From Closterium sp. NIES-65 (taxonomy: Eukaryota > Streptophyta > Zygnematophyceae > Desmidiales > Closteriaceae): a stretch of 64,000 nucleotides of DNA. A program made the translations under genes and the position numbers. Within the stretch, counting starts at the first letter, position 1. The number at the start of each line of letters is the position of its first letter. The DNA is taken from the NCBI GenBank assembly GCA_948144175.1, contig CANXME010002160.1, positions 186,001 to 250,000 of the forward strand. Reading direction: 5' to 3'. The notes under the pieces were generated by a model. It was not told where the DNA came from. It ran no database searches and saw nothing but the letters and a program-made list of their open reading frames with translations. Of the stretch, positions 23,582 to 35,470 are shown piece after piece.

Positions 23582-26500
23582 ATGGTTGGTACGAACTCCG
23601 GAGGTGCTAGTGGCGAGATGGATAGAAGTAGAGAGGCTGGAGAGCAGGGGGGAGTTGCTGGTGGAGGAGTGGGGACTCACCAACCAGCCAACCCTACGCT
23701 ACCTACGTCTACTACACCATCTCCAACAACCGTGGATCCCGTGAAGGCGTTCTCTATTGAGAAATTCATGGGGGAGGACTACGAGCACTGGAGCTTCCGC
23801 ATGAGGCTGATGTACACCCAATACAAACTATTGGATCTGGTGGAGGGGAAGGAGAAGATGCCGGAGGCCGCGGAGCTGAAAGGAGCGTGGATGAAGCGAT
23901 CGTTCGATGCGTACATGCTCATGGTGCAAGCGGTTGGCGGACGACAACTTGACCACATCAAGGACCTCTTGGGTGATCCAGAGTGTGGCCCCAAGGCTTG
24001 GAGGGAGCTTCTGGATGTGCACTCACCGACACATGCTACCGGCATCGTGCTACTCGCGCGGCGGCTGCGCGAGATCAAGTTCGTTGATGGAGAGCCGATG
24101 CAACCGGTGTTGGATGAGATGCGCGACATCTTCACGAAGCTCCAAGGAGGCGGTGTGGTGTACCCGGAGCTCGTGCAATGCGTGGAGATTGTGATACGGC
24201 TGCCGGAGTCGTGGTCTGCCTTGGCGATCAACCTCAACTCCCAACAACCCCAATGGAGCGTGGATTACATTCGCGCGCGCATCCTAGAGGAGGACTTGCG
24301 GCGGCGGAGTGTGGAGCGCTCGGAGGAGGGGGCTGGCTATGGAGTTGGAGGTGGAAAGAGTGGCTTCAAGAAGAAGTGGAAGGGCAAAAACAAGGACAAC
24401 CCTAAGGAGGATGGCGGCGGGGGTCAAGGGGAGGTGTGCTTCTACTGCAAGAAGCGCGGAGATCGTTGGCGGAAGTGCTACCAACGACCCAAGGATTGGA
24501 CCCCGCCTTCATCGAGCAACCTGCATGGTGGCAAGAGGAGTGGGGGAGTCATGGGAGCTAGTGGTGAGGAGAAGGAGGAGGAGAAAGGCGGCAAATCTGA
24601 GGAGCGGAAGGCCGGGTTCTTCTTTTTCGTGAACGAAGGCGCAACCGACCTCGCTATGGCTGCCAAGGTTCTCCTACACCCCCTCACCCATTGGGTGATT
24701 GACTCGGGAAGCTCCGGGCACATGACTCCTCGTGCGGACCTACTCGATGAGATTCAGCCCGCACCTATCTCTACGGTCACATCCGCGACGGGCGCGAAGG
24801 CCAAGGTCATGGGCATGGGATGCGCCAAGTTCATGGGAGCGGATGGAGAGCTCGTGGGGCTGAAGAATGTGCTGTGGGTGCCGGACTTGTGCGCGAACCT
24901 GATTTCTACCGGCCGGTTGGGAGATGCGGGTGTGAACAACGAGACGATTGGCTCGGAGCGCTATCGTGCTTACAACGATGAGCGCCTCATTTGGGTCCTG
25001 CAGTGGAAGGGAGATGTCCACAAGCGGATGTGGCAGATCCCGGTCCTCCCTTGGCGGAAATCGGGCAAGGCGGCAGCGGCGGCATCTATGGAGGAGAGTG
25101 TCACCGAGGAGGAGCAGCAAGGTGTGCAAGGAGAGGAGCTGATTGGAGGAAGCGCGGCGGTGAAGGCGTCAGCTACCTCGGGCCAAGCGGATTGGGAGAC
25201 TTGGCATCGGCGGCTCGCACACGTGGCTGTTTCAACACTGGAGGTGATGCATAAGGAGAAGTGCGTGCATGGGCTGCAACTGCAAGGAGATGGCGCTCAC
25301 TATGGCAGCTGCGAGGCGTGCATGCAAAACAAGTTTGCGCGGTTCCCGTTTCCACGTGCAGAGGGATCAGCGAAGGCGCCGCTGGAGGTGGTGCACATGG
25401 ACCTGGTGGGTCCTATGAGGACTGAGGGGACTGGGGGAGTGCTGTACTTCCTTACCATGGTGGATGAATGGAGCCGTTTCACGTGGGCGCGTCCCTTGTC
25501 CAAGAAGAGCGATGCTGCAGCGGCGATCAAGGAGGATTGGTTGCCGATGGTGGAGCGGCAAGCGATGCGGCTGGTGAAGGTGCTGAGGAGCGACCGAGGT
25601 GGAGAGTTCCTTGGAGCGGAATTCACCAAGTTCCTCAAGAGAAATGACATCCGACATCAGCTGACCCGCCCTGCAACACCGCAGCAGAACGGCATTGCTG
25701 AGCGTGCCAACCGGACCATTGGCGAGGCGGCTAAGACCTTGTTGGGGGCTGCTGGGATGCCCTACAAGTTCTGGCCTGATGCCGTTCGCCATGTCATCAC
25801 GGTCAAGAACAGGGTCTTGACTCATGTTGGCGACAAGCATTGGGTGCCGTACGAGCGTTGGCTTGGGAAGAAGCCATCCATTGACATGTTGCGGGTATGG
25901 GGCTGCATGGGGCTTGTGATGGTGCCTAAGGAGTAGAGGCACAAGCTGGAAGTTGCTGCTGTGTGGGCTGTCCATCTTGGGATGGCTCCTGACTCGAAGG
26001 GGTGGCTGATGTGGGACCCCAAGAGCAAGAGGACGCTGGTCAGTCGTGACGTAAAGTTTGTGGAGGACGTCATGTACAAGGATTGGCAGCAGCAGCAGCA
26101 GGTGCAGATTGGCTTGCGTTTGCAGGAGATTGAGCGGTCTGCAGTGGAGGAGGTTCAGCTGCACCTTGAGGATCTCCCTGGGTCAGAGCTGACCAGTGAC
26201 CACAGTGGCGGTGGTGAGCAGCAAGGTGCTGGTCCTGCTGCGGAGGAGGGGTAAAAGGATGAGTCGGCACGTGTGGACTCACCATCTCAGCCCGTGCCTG
26301 CTGAAAACGCCAAGGTCACCAAGAGGAGTGTGCAGAGAGGAGCTTCACCACAAGGGCAGAAAATTGCAACCCGCGAGAAGAGAGTGGTAGCAGCACCCTC
26401 AAGGTTGAAGTATAGCCGTTTGGGAGGACCCAAGCAAGGTGCCATGGCGGTTCAGGCGGATGAGGGGGAGGATGAGGAGATGGCGTTCTGTTTCTTCACA

Positions 26501-26991
26501 CCCTTGCCTGGGGAACCAGCCACAGTGGAGGAGGCACTCAGTGGACCCCAGAAAGAGGAGTGGAAGGCTGCCATGGATGCGGAGTTCAACAGTCTCATTG
26601 AGAATGGGACTTGGGAGCTTGTTGAGTTACCCAAGGGGCGATGGCCGATCAGCAGCAAGTGGGTCTTCAAGGTGAAGAGTGGTGCTGATGGTGCGTTGGA
26701 GCGGTTCAAGAGCCGCTTGGTCGCCAAAGGGTTTCAGCAAAAAGAGAAGGTCGACTTTGGGGAGATCTTCGCTCCCGTTGCTAAGCCAGTAACACTAAGG
26801 ACTTTGATGGCTGGCGCAGCTGTGAAGGGATGGCACGTGAAGCAGATGGATATCACCACTGCGTTCCTCAATGGAATACTGCTGGAGGATATCTACATGG
26901 CGCAGCCCGACGGCTATGAGGATGGGACCAGCCGGGTGTGCAAGCTTAAGAAGGCCATCTATGGCCTTAAGCAAGCGCCCAGGTGTTGGTA
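23582..26991 (+). pseudogene. C6 gag-pol, part left of C7
   Basis: Starts at MVGTNSGGASG (23582). Gag has FMGEDYEHWSFRMRLMYTQY (near 23766) and a zinc-knuckle-like stretch near 24436-24480. Protease HWVIDSGSSGHM is near 24690; the GAG-pre-integrase motif WETWHRRLAHVAV near 25195; integrase HMDLVGPM (25395), RSDRGGEF (25586) and NGIAERANRT (25689). RT begins near 26560 (WKAAMDAEFNSL) and includes KQMDITTAFLNG and AIYGLKQAPRCWY just before the C7 target. The copy is broken in several places. Confidence 0.88.
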
Positions 26992-26996
26992 CGAGA

Positions 26997-27869
26997 TGTT
27001 GTGATGCAACCATATGCATTCACGTCTGTCTGCCTCCATCAAGTGTTCGTGTGTTGCAAGCGTGGTGTGAGCGTGTGCAAGAATTTGTGTTTTGCGCGGT
27101 TTGGATTTCCTGAGTGTGTGTGGATGATATTTGGCTTGGGCAGATATCTGAAGTGACAGCTCTACTCAAGAGCTCACCGACGAGCCAAGAATCGTCGCGA
27201 TCGGAGCAATATCAAGAAAGTTACGAACGTTGGAGTTCGTATGCTTTCTGTACTTCGGTTGTGGCGACTATGGGAAGTTGTGGGGTTGACTCAATATGGG
27301 GTACAGACTTTTGGGGGTTGGGAATTCGAACCCATCACTGTAGAATGCTGCCATGTGGTTGGGTGAAGCCAAACCAGGTTGGCAAGTGTGGCCAAGTGGG
27401 TTGAGGTGGATGGCATGAGTTGGGAAAGTGACAAATGTGAAAGTGGGGTTGCCTATGGGGAAGGGAATTGTGTGGCATGGGGTTTCCTTGGTTGGGGAAT
27501 CTCTTGGGACCTTCCCTCTCGTCCTCCTCTTCCCTCCTACCTGGTTTAGTGCTACCCTAACTCTCTTGTGTGTAACTTTGTGGAACTTGTGAGAACCATT
27601 GTGATTGAGTTAAGCATGTGGCAGCATACCCCCTAGTGCGCCGAAAATCATAACTCGAGATGTACTCCACCATTTGATACGATTCAAATTGGAAAAGATA
27701 GCCCTGGTTACAGGCTACAACATACTCGAGTTTGAGACAATTCCAACGGTGTAATTTAAGCCGACGACGTTTCTTGTGAAGTCGCGGTTTCTGTCCAGAA
27801 ATTGAGACCCACGATTTTTGTGTTATTTCGGCACCTAATCTTTATAGACTCCGTCCTTAGTCTCTAACA
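26997..27869 (+). repeat. C7 5' LTR (873 bp)
   Basis: TGTTGTGATGCAACC to CTCTAACA, followed by AG and the primer site. Small open frames inside match identical ones in the 3' copy and are not genes. Confidence 0.92.
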
Positions 27870-28090
27870 AGTGGTATCAGAGCTGATTAAGGACCTTGTG
27901 GGGAGTCTACTGAAGTGCAAAGACCCTCTTAGACCCACCATGGCCTGTGGGCGTGCCTAAGTGGAGTTCTGGAGGTTGGATGTGACTTCCGCTAAGGGGA
28001 AACTCTGCCGAAATTTCGTTGGCGCTGACAGTTGTGAAGATTGTGTGGATCTACATATTGACCAGCAAAAGGGGGAGCTGAAACCTCTGA

Positions 28091-31000
28091 TTGGGAGCAG
28101 AGGAGATGAATCAAGGGAGTGGAGATGCAGCTGAGAAGAGGAGTGAACCGCCACCATCCAAGATCGAAGCTTTGGATGGCTCCAACTACGAGGAATGGAG
28201 CGGGCGGATGCGGAGCGCCTTCAAGCGCTACAAGCTGCTGAAAATTGCAATGGGAGAGGAGAAGATGCCGGGGGAAGGAGACGCCCGCGATCGGTGGATT
28301 GAGAAGAGCGCGGTGCTGTACGACTTGATTCTATAGTCGGTCAACAACGACATGTTCCAGCATATCAAGGATTTGGTGGAGCTCGATGACTCGGGACCGA
28401 AGGCGTGGAAGCTGCTACGCGACGTGGTTCAACCCAACACGCTGCCGATGGTGATCGTATTGGAGAAGGAGTTGGCTGCCCTCTCCATGCGGCCGGGAGA
28501 TGATGTGAAGCCGGTCCTTGACAAGATCAAGGACACCTATGCGAGGATGGCAGCGGTGGGCAGCGAAGTGTCGCAGATGCAACAGTGCACCAAGATCATC
28601 TCGGTGCTCGACAACTCGTGGGACAACCTCATCCCCACCCTCAACGTTCAGCAGGACAAATGGACGCCTGAGTGGCTACGGCAGTAGATCCTGCAGGAGG
28701 ACTTCCGCAGGCGCCACACTGGAGGTGGTGCTGCCAACAAAACTGCTGAGGGGTATGGAGCTGCAGGAGGCAGCAGAGGGAGAGGGGGAGGGAGAGGCCG
28801 AGGCCGTGGGAGAGGCTTTGGCAGAGGGAGAGGCCGAGGTGACTACAATGAGGGGCATGGGAGCTCTGGTGGCAGGGGGAGTACCCGAATGGAGGGTGCG
28901 TGCTGGTACTGCAAGAAGGCTGGACACCCATGGTTCAAGTGTTTCAGCCGGCCTGAAGGATGGGCGCCTCTAGGCATGAAGCCGTCAAGTGGTGAACGTG
29001 CACTAGGTGGTGCTGTGCAAGGTTCAGGTGCACAAGGTGATGGTGCACAAGGTAAAGCCGACCCTGGTATGTTCCTCATGGTTGAGGACGTGCAAGGGAG
29101 TGGGGGTGATGTGGGTTCAGTTGGGAAGGTTGTGATGCACCCCCTCACTCACTGGGTGATCGATTCAGGTTGCACGAGTCACATGACTCCACGGGCAGAT
29201 TTGCTTGATGAGGTGAAGCCCCCTGGGAAGATAAAGTTTGTGGCTGCCGCTTCAGGTGCCTTGCTCCCTGTGATTGGTGTTGGGAATGCCAAGGTTATGG
29301 GAGCTAATGGGGGGCTTGTGGGGCTGGGAAATGTGCTGTTGGTAGAAGGTTTATCCGCTAACCTCCTCTCTGTGCGCCGGCTGCAGAAAAGCAAGGCCAA
29401 AGTTACGTTCGGCCCAACCTGCTGCCGTGCAAAGCTTGGGAAGTTGCTGCTGTGGAATTTGGAGGAGAAGAGCAGCTGCATCAAGGACTTGTGGCAGCTG
29501 CCCATCATCCCTTGGAAGGGGAAACCACCAGCAACGGCAAAGGCAGCGGCAACGGCTAAAGCAACTGCGGGAGGAGAGGAGACTGCACCAACTGCAGGGG
29601 CCCTAGATGCAGTCAAGAAGGTGCAGCTGTCACAGCAACCACATGGTGAGGTGCTTGCTGGTGTGGATGCGACAGCTGCATGGGCAAAGGCTTCATCTGG
29701 GAGTGGTGAGGCTGATTGGGAGACGTGGCATGAGAGGCTGTGCCATGTGAACATTCCTATGCTGCAGAAGTTGGTAAAGGATGGGTGCTTGAAGGGGCTG
29801 GAGGTGAAGGGGGGAGCAAAGGAGATTGGGAGCTGCCCTACCTGCCTTGAGACCAAATTCACGAAGTTTCCCTTCAGCAGCAGCACAGGACCAGCAAAGG
29901 CACCACTTGCACTAATGCACATGGATGTGGTGGGCCCCACGAGGGCCCTTTCTCTCTCGGGCAGCCGCTACTTCTTGACAATTGTGGACGACCACACGCG
30001 TGCGGTGTGGGTGTACCCTCTCAAGACTAAGGGGGAGGTGGCAGCGGCTGTTCTTAAGGAGTGGATGCCGAGAGCACAAAGGGAGAGCGGACACAAGGTG
30101 AAGGTGATCCGCACTGACAACGGAGGAGAGTTCATCGGCGCTGATTTTGAGAAGGAGCTGAAGCGGAAGGGGATCCAGCATCAGCTCACAGTTCCTTACA
30201 ACCCTCAGCAGAATGGCGTGGCTGAGCGGTTCAACCGGACCCTGCAGGAAGGTGCTCGCACTCTCCTTGGGCGTGCAGGGCTGCCGGATCCGTTTTGGGT
30301 GACAGCACTGCGGCAGGTCGCCCTTGTGAAGAACAGGGTGCTGGCAACTGTGGGGGACAAGCAGTGGGTTCCCTACACCAAGTGGTATGGGAGTGCACCA
30401 GCAGTCAACATGCTGAGAGCCTTTGGCTGTATGGTGGTGTTTCATGTGCCTAAGGAGAAGAGGGGAAAACTGGAAGCTTCTGGGAGATGGGGTGTGCACT
30501 TGGGGCTTGCTAAGGATCACAAGGGCTGGCTGATTTGGGACTTGACCAGCCAGCAGCTGACTGTGTCGAGGGATGTGAAGTTCCTTGAGTCCTTGTACTA
30601 CAAGGAGTGGAAGCAGCAGCAGCAGAAGCTTCCCACTACACCGCTGATCATTGAGGTTGATGAGGTGCAGCGGCCTTCGAGGCAAGTGCAGGTCACTGTC
30701 TCAGAGGAGGAGATTTCTGGGGTGACTGAGGATGGGGGAGAACCTGAGGTGGAGGAGCAGCAGCAGCAACAGCCGCAGCAGCAGCCACAGCAGCAGCAGC
30801 AAGGTGCTCCACAAGGTGCCGCGCGTCCGGCTGACCGTCCCCGGAGGGAAGTGCGCCCTCCTAACCGGCTGACCTATCCGAGCTTTGGCAAGCCAAAGGT
30901 AGTACGGGCTCGGAGTGTGGCTGAGCAGTGTGATGAGGGTGAGATAGCACACAGCTACTGGGCAGCCGTCCCTGAGCCCAAGACGTTAGCCGAGGCATTG

Positions 31001-32557
31001 AGCGGGCCCGACGCTGAGAAGTGGAAGCAGAGTGTGAAGGAGGAGTATGACTCTCTGCTGGAGAATGAGACGTGGGAGCTGTGTGAGCTGCCACCTGGGA
31101 AGAAGGCCATTTCTTCCAAGCTGATCTTCAGGCATAAGTACGGACCCGATGGGGAGCTGACCCGCTACAAGTCAAGGCTTGTGGCTAAGGGGTTCCAACA
31201 GACAAAGGGGAAGGATTTTGATGATATCTTTGCTCCTGTAGGGAAAGGCACTACACTGAGGACGATGTTGGCAATGGCTGCAAACCGTGGCTGGAAGATC
31301 AAGCAGATGGACATAATCACTGCATTCCTCAATGGAATCATTCTGGAGGAGCTGTACATGCTGCAGCCTGAGGGGTTGGATGATGGGAGCGGCAGGGTGT
31401 GCAGGCTCAAGAAGGCCATCTATGGCCTGAAGCAGGCTCCTCGCGCATGGTACCACAAGCTAGAGGAGACACTGCTGGCTGGGGGGTTCAAGAAGAGTGA
31501 GTGTGACCACAGCCTGTTCCTGCTACAAGAGAAGGAGCAGTTCCTCATGCTCCTCGTGTATGTGGACGACATCCTGCTCTTCTCTGAGTCGTCTGCGATG
31601 TTTTAGCGTGTGGAGGAGATGCTGGAGATGCAGTTCAAGTGTTCCAAAATGGGAGATGTGAATTACTACCTGGGAATGCATGTGGAGAGGGACCTCGACA
31701 AGGGAGTGTTGAGGTTGCACCAGAGAAAGTATTGTGAGGGGCTGGCTGAGAAGTATGGGCTGCAAGATGGAGGAAAGCCAGCCACCCCACTGCCTTCGGG
31801 GTTCACTGTGGAGCCCTGTGCTGATGAGGAGGTGGTGGGAGAGAGTGACAGGAAGCTGTTTCACTCCATGGTGGGGGCACTCAACTATGCGGCTAACCAC
31901 ACGCGGCCTGACATTGCCTTTGCAACATCCAGGCTTGCAACTGTGGTTTCACGCCCCAGTCATGAGCAGCTGGAAGCGGCCAAGAGGTTGGTCCGCTATG
32001 TGAGTGCAACGGCATCAGTGGGATTGGAGTACAGTGCCGTGCGACAGAGGCTGCAGAGGGGTGCAGCTGACCTGAGCAAGGGGGAGATGCGCCTAACGTG
32101 CTACACCGACGCTAGCTTCAACTCTGTGAAGGCAGATGGCACCAGCATTGGAGGCTATGTGTGCCTCTTTGGAGGTGGTGCAGTGAGCTGGCGCAGCAAG
32201 AAGCAGAACGAGGTGGGGCTGTCCTCGTGTGAGACAGAGTACATGGCCCTTCATCATGGGGCAAAGGAGGTGGTGTGGCTGAGGCGTTTGTTGGAGGAGA
32301 TCGGAGTGTGCCAGAAGGAGCCGACTGTGATTTTCTGTGACAACGAGTCAACGGTGAAGCTGGCCAAGAATGCTTGTCTTCATGGGCTGACCAAGCACAT
32401 CAGGCCTAAATGGCATTGGACAAGGAGGCTCCTGGACAAGGAGGTTCGACTGGAACTTGTGAAAACCCAGCAGCAGGCGGCTGACATTCTCACCAAGCGC
32501 CTGGCAGAACCTGAGCATTGGAAGGGCATGAAACTTGCTGGGATGAGTGTGCATTGA
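28091..32557 (+). pseudogene. C7 gag-pol (copia)
   Basis: Gag starts near 28091-28106 (MNQGSGDAAEK) with LDGSNYEEWSGRMRSAFKRY; a Gly/Arg-rich stretch and a canonical zinc knuckle CWYCKKAGHPWFKC (28901-28942) follow. Protease has HWVIDSGCTSHM (DSG at 29162-29170); GAG-pre-integrase WHERLCHVNIPML near 29727; integrase core HMDVVGP (29919), RTDNGGEF (30109) and NGVAERFNRT (30213); a Gln-rich linker near 30750-30800; RT with KQMDIITAFLNG and YVDDILLF (YVDD at 31559-31570); RNase H with CYTDASFNS and SSCETEYMALHHGAKEV, ending ...GMSVH (32557). About three breaks; otherwise well kept. Confidence 0.9.
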
Positions 32558-32614
32558 GGATGCATGCATGAGCTGAGGCATGTGGGATGATGGTTGACAG
32601 CCAGAGGGGGAGTT

Positions 32615-33487
32615 TGTTGTGATGCAACCATATGCATTCACGTCTGTCTGCCTCCATCAAGTGTTCGTGTGTTGCAAGCGTGGTGTGAGCGTGTGCAAGA
32701 ATTTGTGTTTTGCGCGGTTTGGATTTCCTGAGTGTGTGTGGATGATATTTGGCTTGGGCAGATATCTGAAGTGACAGCTCTACTCAAGAGCTCACCGACG
32801 AGCCAAGAATCGTCGCGATCGGAGCAATATCAAGAAAGTTACGAACGTTGGAGTTCGTATGCTTTCTGTACTTCGGTTGTGGCGACTATGGGAAGTTGTG
32901 GGGTTGACTCAATATGGGGTACAGACTTTTGGGGGTTGGGAATTCGAACCCATCACTGTAGAATGCTGCCATGTGGTTGGGTGAAGCCAAACCAGGTTGG
33001 CAAGTGTGGCCAAGTGGGTTGAGGTGGATGGCATGAGTTGGGAAAGTGACAAATGTGAAAGTGGGGTTGCCTATGGGGAAGGGAATTGTGTGGCATGGGG
33101 TTTCCTTGGTTGGGGAATCTCTTGGGACCTTCCCTCTCGTCCTCCTCTTCCCTCCTACCTGGTTTAGTGCTACCCTAACTCTCTTGTGTGTAACTTTGTG
33201 GAACTTGTGAGAACCATTGTGATTGAGTTAAGCATGTGGCAGCATACCCCCTAGTGCGCCGAAAATCATAACTCGAGATGTACTCCACCATTTGATACGA
33301 TTCAAATTGGAAAATATAGCCCTGGTTACAGGCTACAACATACTCGAGTTTGAGACAATTCCAACGGTGCAATTTAAGCCGACGACGTTTCTTGTGAAGT
33401 CGCGGTTTCTGTCCAGAAATTGAGACCCACGATTTTTGTGTTATTTCGGCACCTAATCTTTATAGAATCCGTCCTTAGTCTCTAACA
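32615..33487 (+). repeat. C7 3' LTR (873 bp)
   Basis: Same length as the 5' LTR with about three differences (roughly 99.7 percent identity). Followed by the target copy CGAGA. Confidence 0.92.
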
Positions 33488-33492
33488 CGAGA

Positions 33493-34598
33493 AGCTGGAG
33501 GAGGTGCTGCTGGGTGGAGGCTTCAAGACGTCCCAAGCGGATCACAGCTTGTTTCTGCTTGGAGAGGGGGAGCAGCTGCTTTTGCTGCTGGTGTATGTCG
33601 ATGACATACTGCTGTTCTCACCTTCCATGGAGCAGATTGAGAGGACACAGAAGCTGCTGATGGACAACTTCAAGTGCAAGATGCTGGGGGATGTCCACTA
33701 CTACTTGGGGCTGTAGATTGAGAGGGATGTTGAGAGGAGGTGGCTGAAGGTGCATCAGTCACACTACATCTCTGGTGTCATGGAGCGGTATGGTGTGACT
33801 GGGGGTCGCACTGTGATGACACCGTTCCCTGCAGGCTTCAAATTGAAGAAGGCAGCTGAGGAGGATGATGTGCTTGAGGATGAGCAGCAGAATGAGTACC
33901 AGTCACTCATTGGGAGTGTGATGTATGCAGCTGTGCATACGCGACCTGATGCTTTGTTCGGAGTGGGGCAGCTGGCCAGAGTTGTGCAACGGCCTACTGT
34001 GGAGCAGTTGGAGGTGGCAAAGCGCTTGGTGCGCTACCTTGGATCAACGGCATCTGCTGGTGTTCAGTTTTCAGCTGGCGGCCAGCTGAAACAGATTGGA
34101 GCAGATGGGGTCACGCCTGGAACCTTGAAGCTGTCGTGCTTCACCGACACCACATGGGCCTCAGAGGATGAGGATCAGTCATCAGTTGGCGGCTTTGTGT
34201 GCATGGTCGGAGGTGGACCAGTGAGCTGGAGGTCCAAGAAGCAGAGTGAGATTGCTCAGTCTTCCGGAGAGGCAGAGTACATGGCGATGTACCATGCCAT
34301 TAAGGAGATCGTGCTCCTGAGGAAGCTGCTGGAGGACATGGGAGCAGAACAGGAGGGACCTACACCACTTTTCTCCGACAGCGAGGCTGCTATTGGCATG
34401 GCAAATAATCCTATCCTCAATGGGCTGAACAAGCACATGAAGATTAAGTGGCATTGGGTGAGGCAGATGGTAAAGGAGGGGATTGTTGAGCTTCACCATG
34501 TGAAGGCTAGCAAGCAGGCGGCAGATTTTCTCACCAAGAGACTTCCCGAGAGCGCTCATTGGAAGTGTGCTAAGATGTGTGGCATGGCATTGCACTAG
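33493..34598 (+). pseudogene. C6 RT end and RNase H, right of C7
   Basis: Resumes inside RT with EEVLLGGGFKTSQADHSLFL and the catalytic YVDDILLFS (33594-33620), then HYYLGL. RNase H follows with CFTDTTWASEDEDQ (near 34140), EAEYMAMYHAIKEIV (near 34275) and LFSDSEAAIGMANN, ending ...CGMALH at about 34596. Polypurine and 3' LTR follow. Family function: reverse transcription and template RNA removal. Confidence 0.87.
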
Positions 34599-34698
34599 TG
34601 TGGGCAGCAGTGTCATGAGTGCATGTGTGATTGTGTGCATGAGAGTTAGCATTTGTGTGAGTATATGTGCATGCAGTCTGTTAGTCTGAGGGGGAGTT

Positions 34699-35467
34699 TG
34701 TTGGATGCACGTCATTCTAAGTGCATGTCATCCTAACGTCCTGCCGAGTGCTCGTGCTATTTGTGCTTGCATGATTTGCATGAGCGTATGTCATTATGCA
34801 TGGCTGTTGGATATTGTCATCTCTGTGTTTTTCTCCAAGTCTAAATGCTTGATCATGCAGGAGAAATCCAGAGCTTTCCAACGACACCAAGATCGCCTTA
34901 TTCCGACCAAGATCGCCCAAGTTACAAGATTTCCAAGATTGAATTTCTTATTACCTTTTTGGGGCTATATCTAATTTGGGTGATTACTTGGGACATGACT
35001 ATAAAGGGATCTTTGGTTGGGTGGTTAGGAAGCCAACTTTGACTTTTGGATTGGGGTGGCTAGAAGTTTCTAGCATGGGTTGCAAATGTTGCAACACCTA
35101 GGCAAAATCCAACTAGATTGGATTTTGCATGTGACACCTCAAGGACCTCATGATGAGGGTTGCATCCTTGCTGCTAGGAAGGTTCCTACCATCCTTCCCT
35201 AGCTCTTGGAGAACCCCTTCCCTCTCATGGTTCTCTTGGAGGTTCCCAACTCCAACTTCCTATGCCTACATGCTTGTACTTCCTCCACCATTCTAGTCAT
35301 GCGGCTGCTGGACGTTTTTACTTGGTTCTCACTCTATAGACCATCTTAACGACTGATTCAACTTGGAGATGGTAGCTAAGCCTAAGGCGCAACTTCCTAC
35401 CGAGCGGATTTGCGTTTAGTTGAGTAATAAGTTCGTCGTAAGCTCTCAAAGTGACGGATCCTGAACA
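34699..35467 (+). repeat. C6 3' LTR (769 bp)
   Basis: Same length as the 5' copy with about eight single-base differences by eye, giving roughly 99 percent identity. Preceded by GAGGGGGAGTT. Confidence 0.9.
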
Positions 35468-35470
35468 ACA

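Larger units (their letters stand above)
26997..33487 (+). mobile_element. C7: long-LTR Ty1/copia inside C6 RT
   Basis: 6491 bp. LTRs of 873 bp (26997-27869 and 32615-33487, TGTTGTGATGC...CTCTAACA) differ at about three positions. The primer site TGGTATCAGAGCTG starts at 27872; the polypurine run GAGGGGGAGTT lies at 32604-32614; the target is CGAGA (26992-26996, 33488-33492). Domain order is copia. Related to but distinct from C6. Nearly whole, with about three breaks; it is the youngest and innermost member of the five-level nest. Confidence 0.93.
22577..35470 (+). mobile_element. C6: long-LTR Ty1/copia inside C3 gag, split by C7
   Basis: LTRs of 769 bp (22577-23345 and 34699-35467, TGTTGGATGC...CCTGAACA, about eight differences). 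The primer site TGGTATCAGAGCGGG starts at 23348, the polypurine run is near 34688-34696, and the target is CCGAC (22572-22576, 35471-35475) with three extra bases after the 3' LTR. The proteins resemble plant-type copia (GEDYEHWSFRM gag, IYGLKQAPR RT) and are a different lineage from C1/C3/C8. It holds C7 within its RT. Broken, with several breaks besides C7. Confidence 0.9.

Noticed and set aside
26997-27404. Small plus-strand open frame starting MCVDDIWLGQ, present twice
   Set aside because: It lies inside both C7 LTRs (also 32732-33022) and is duplicated because the LTR is duplicated. Non-coding.
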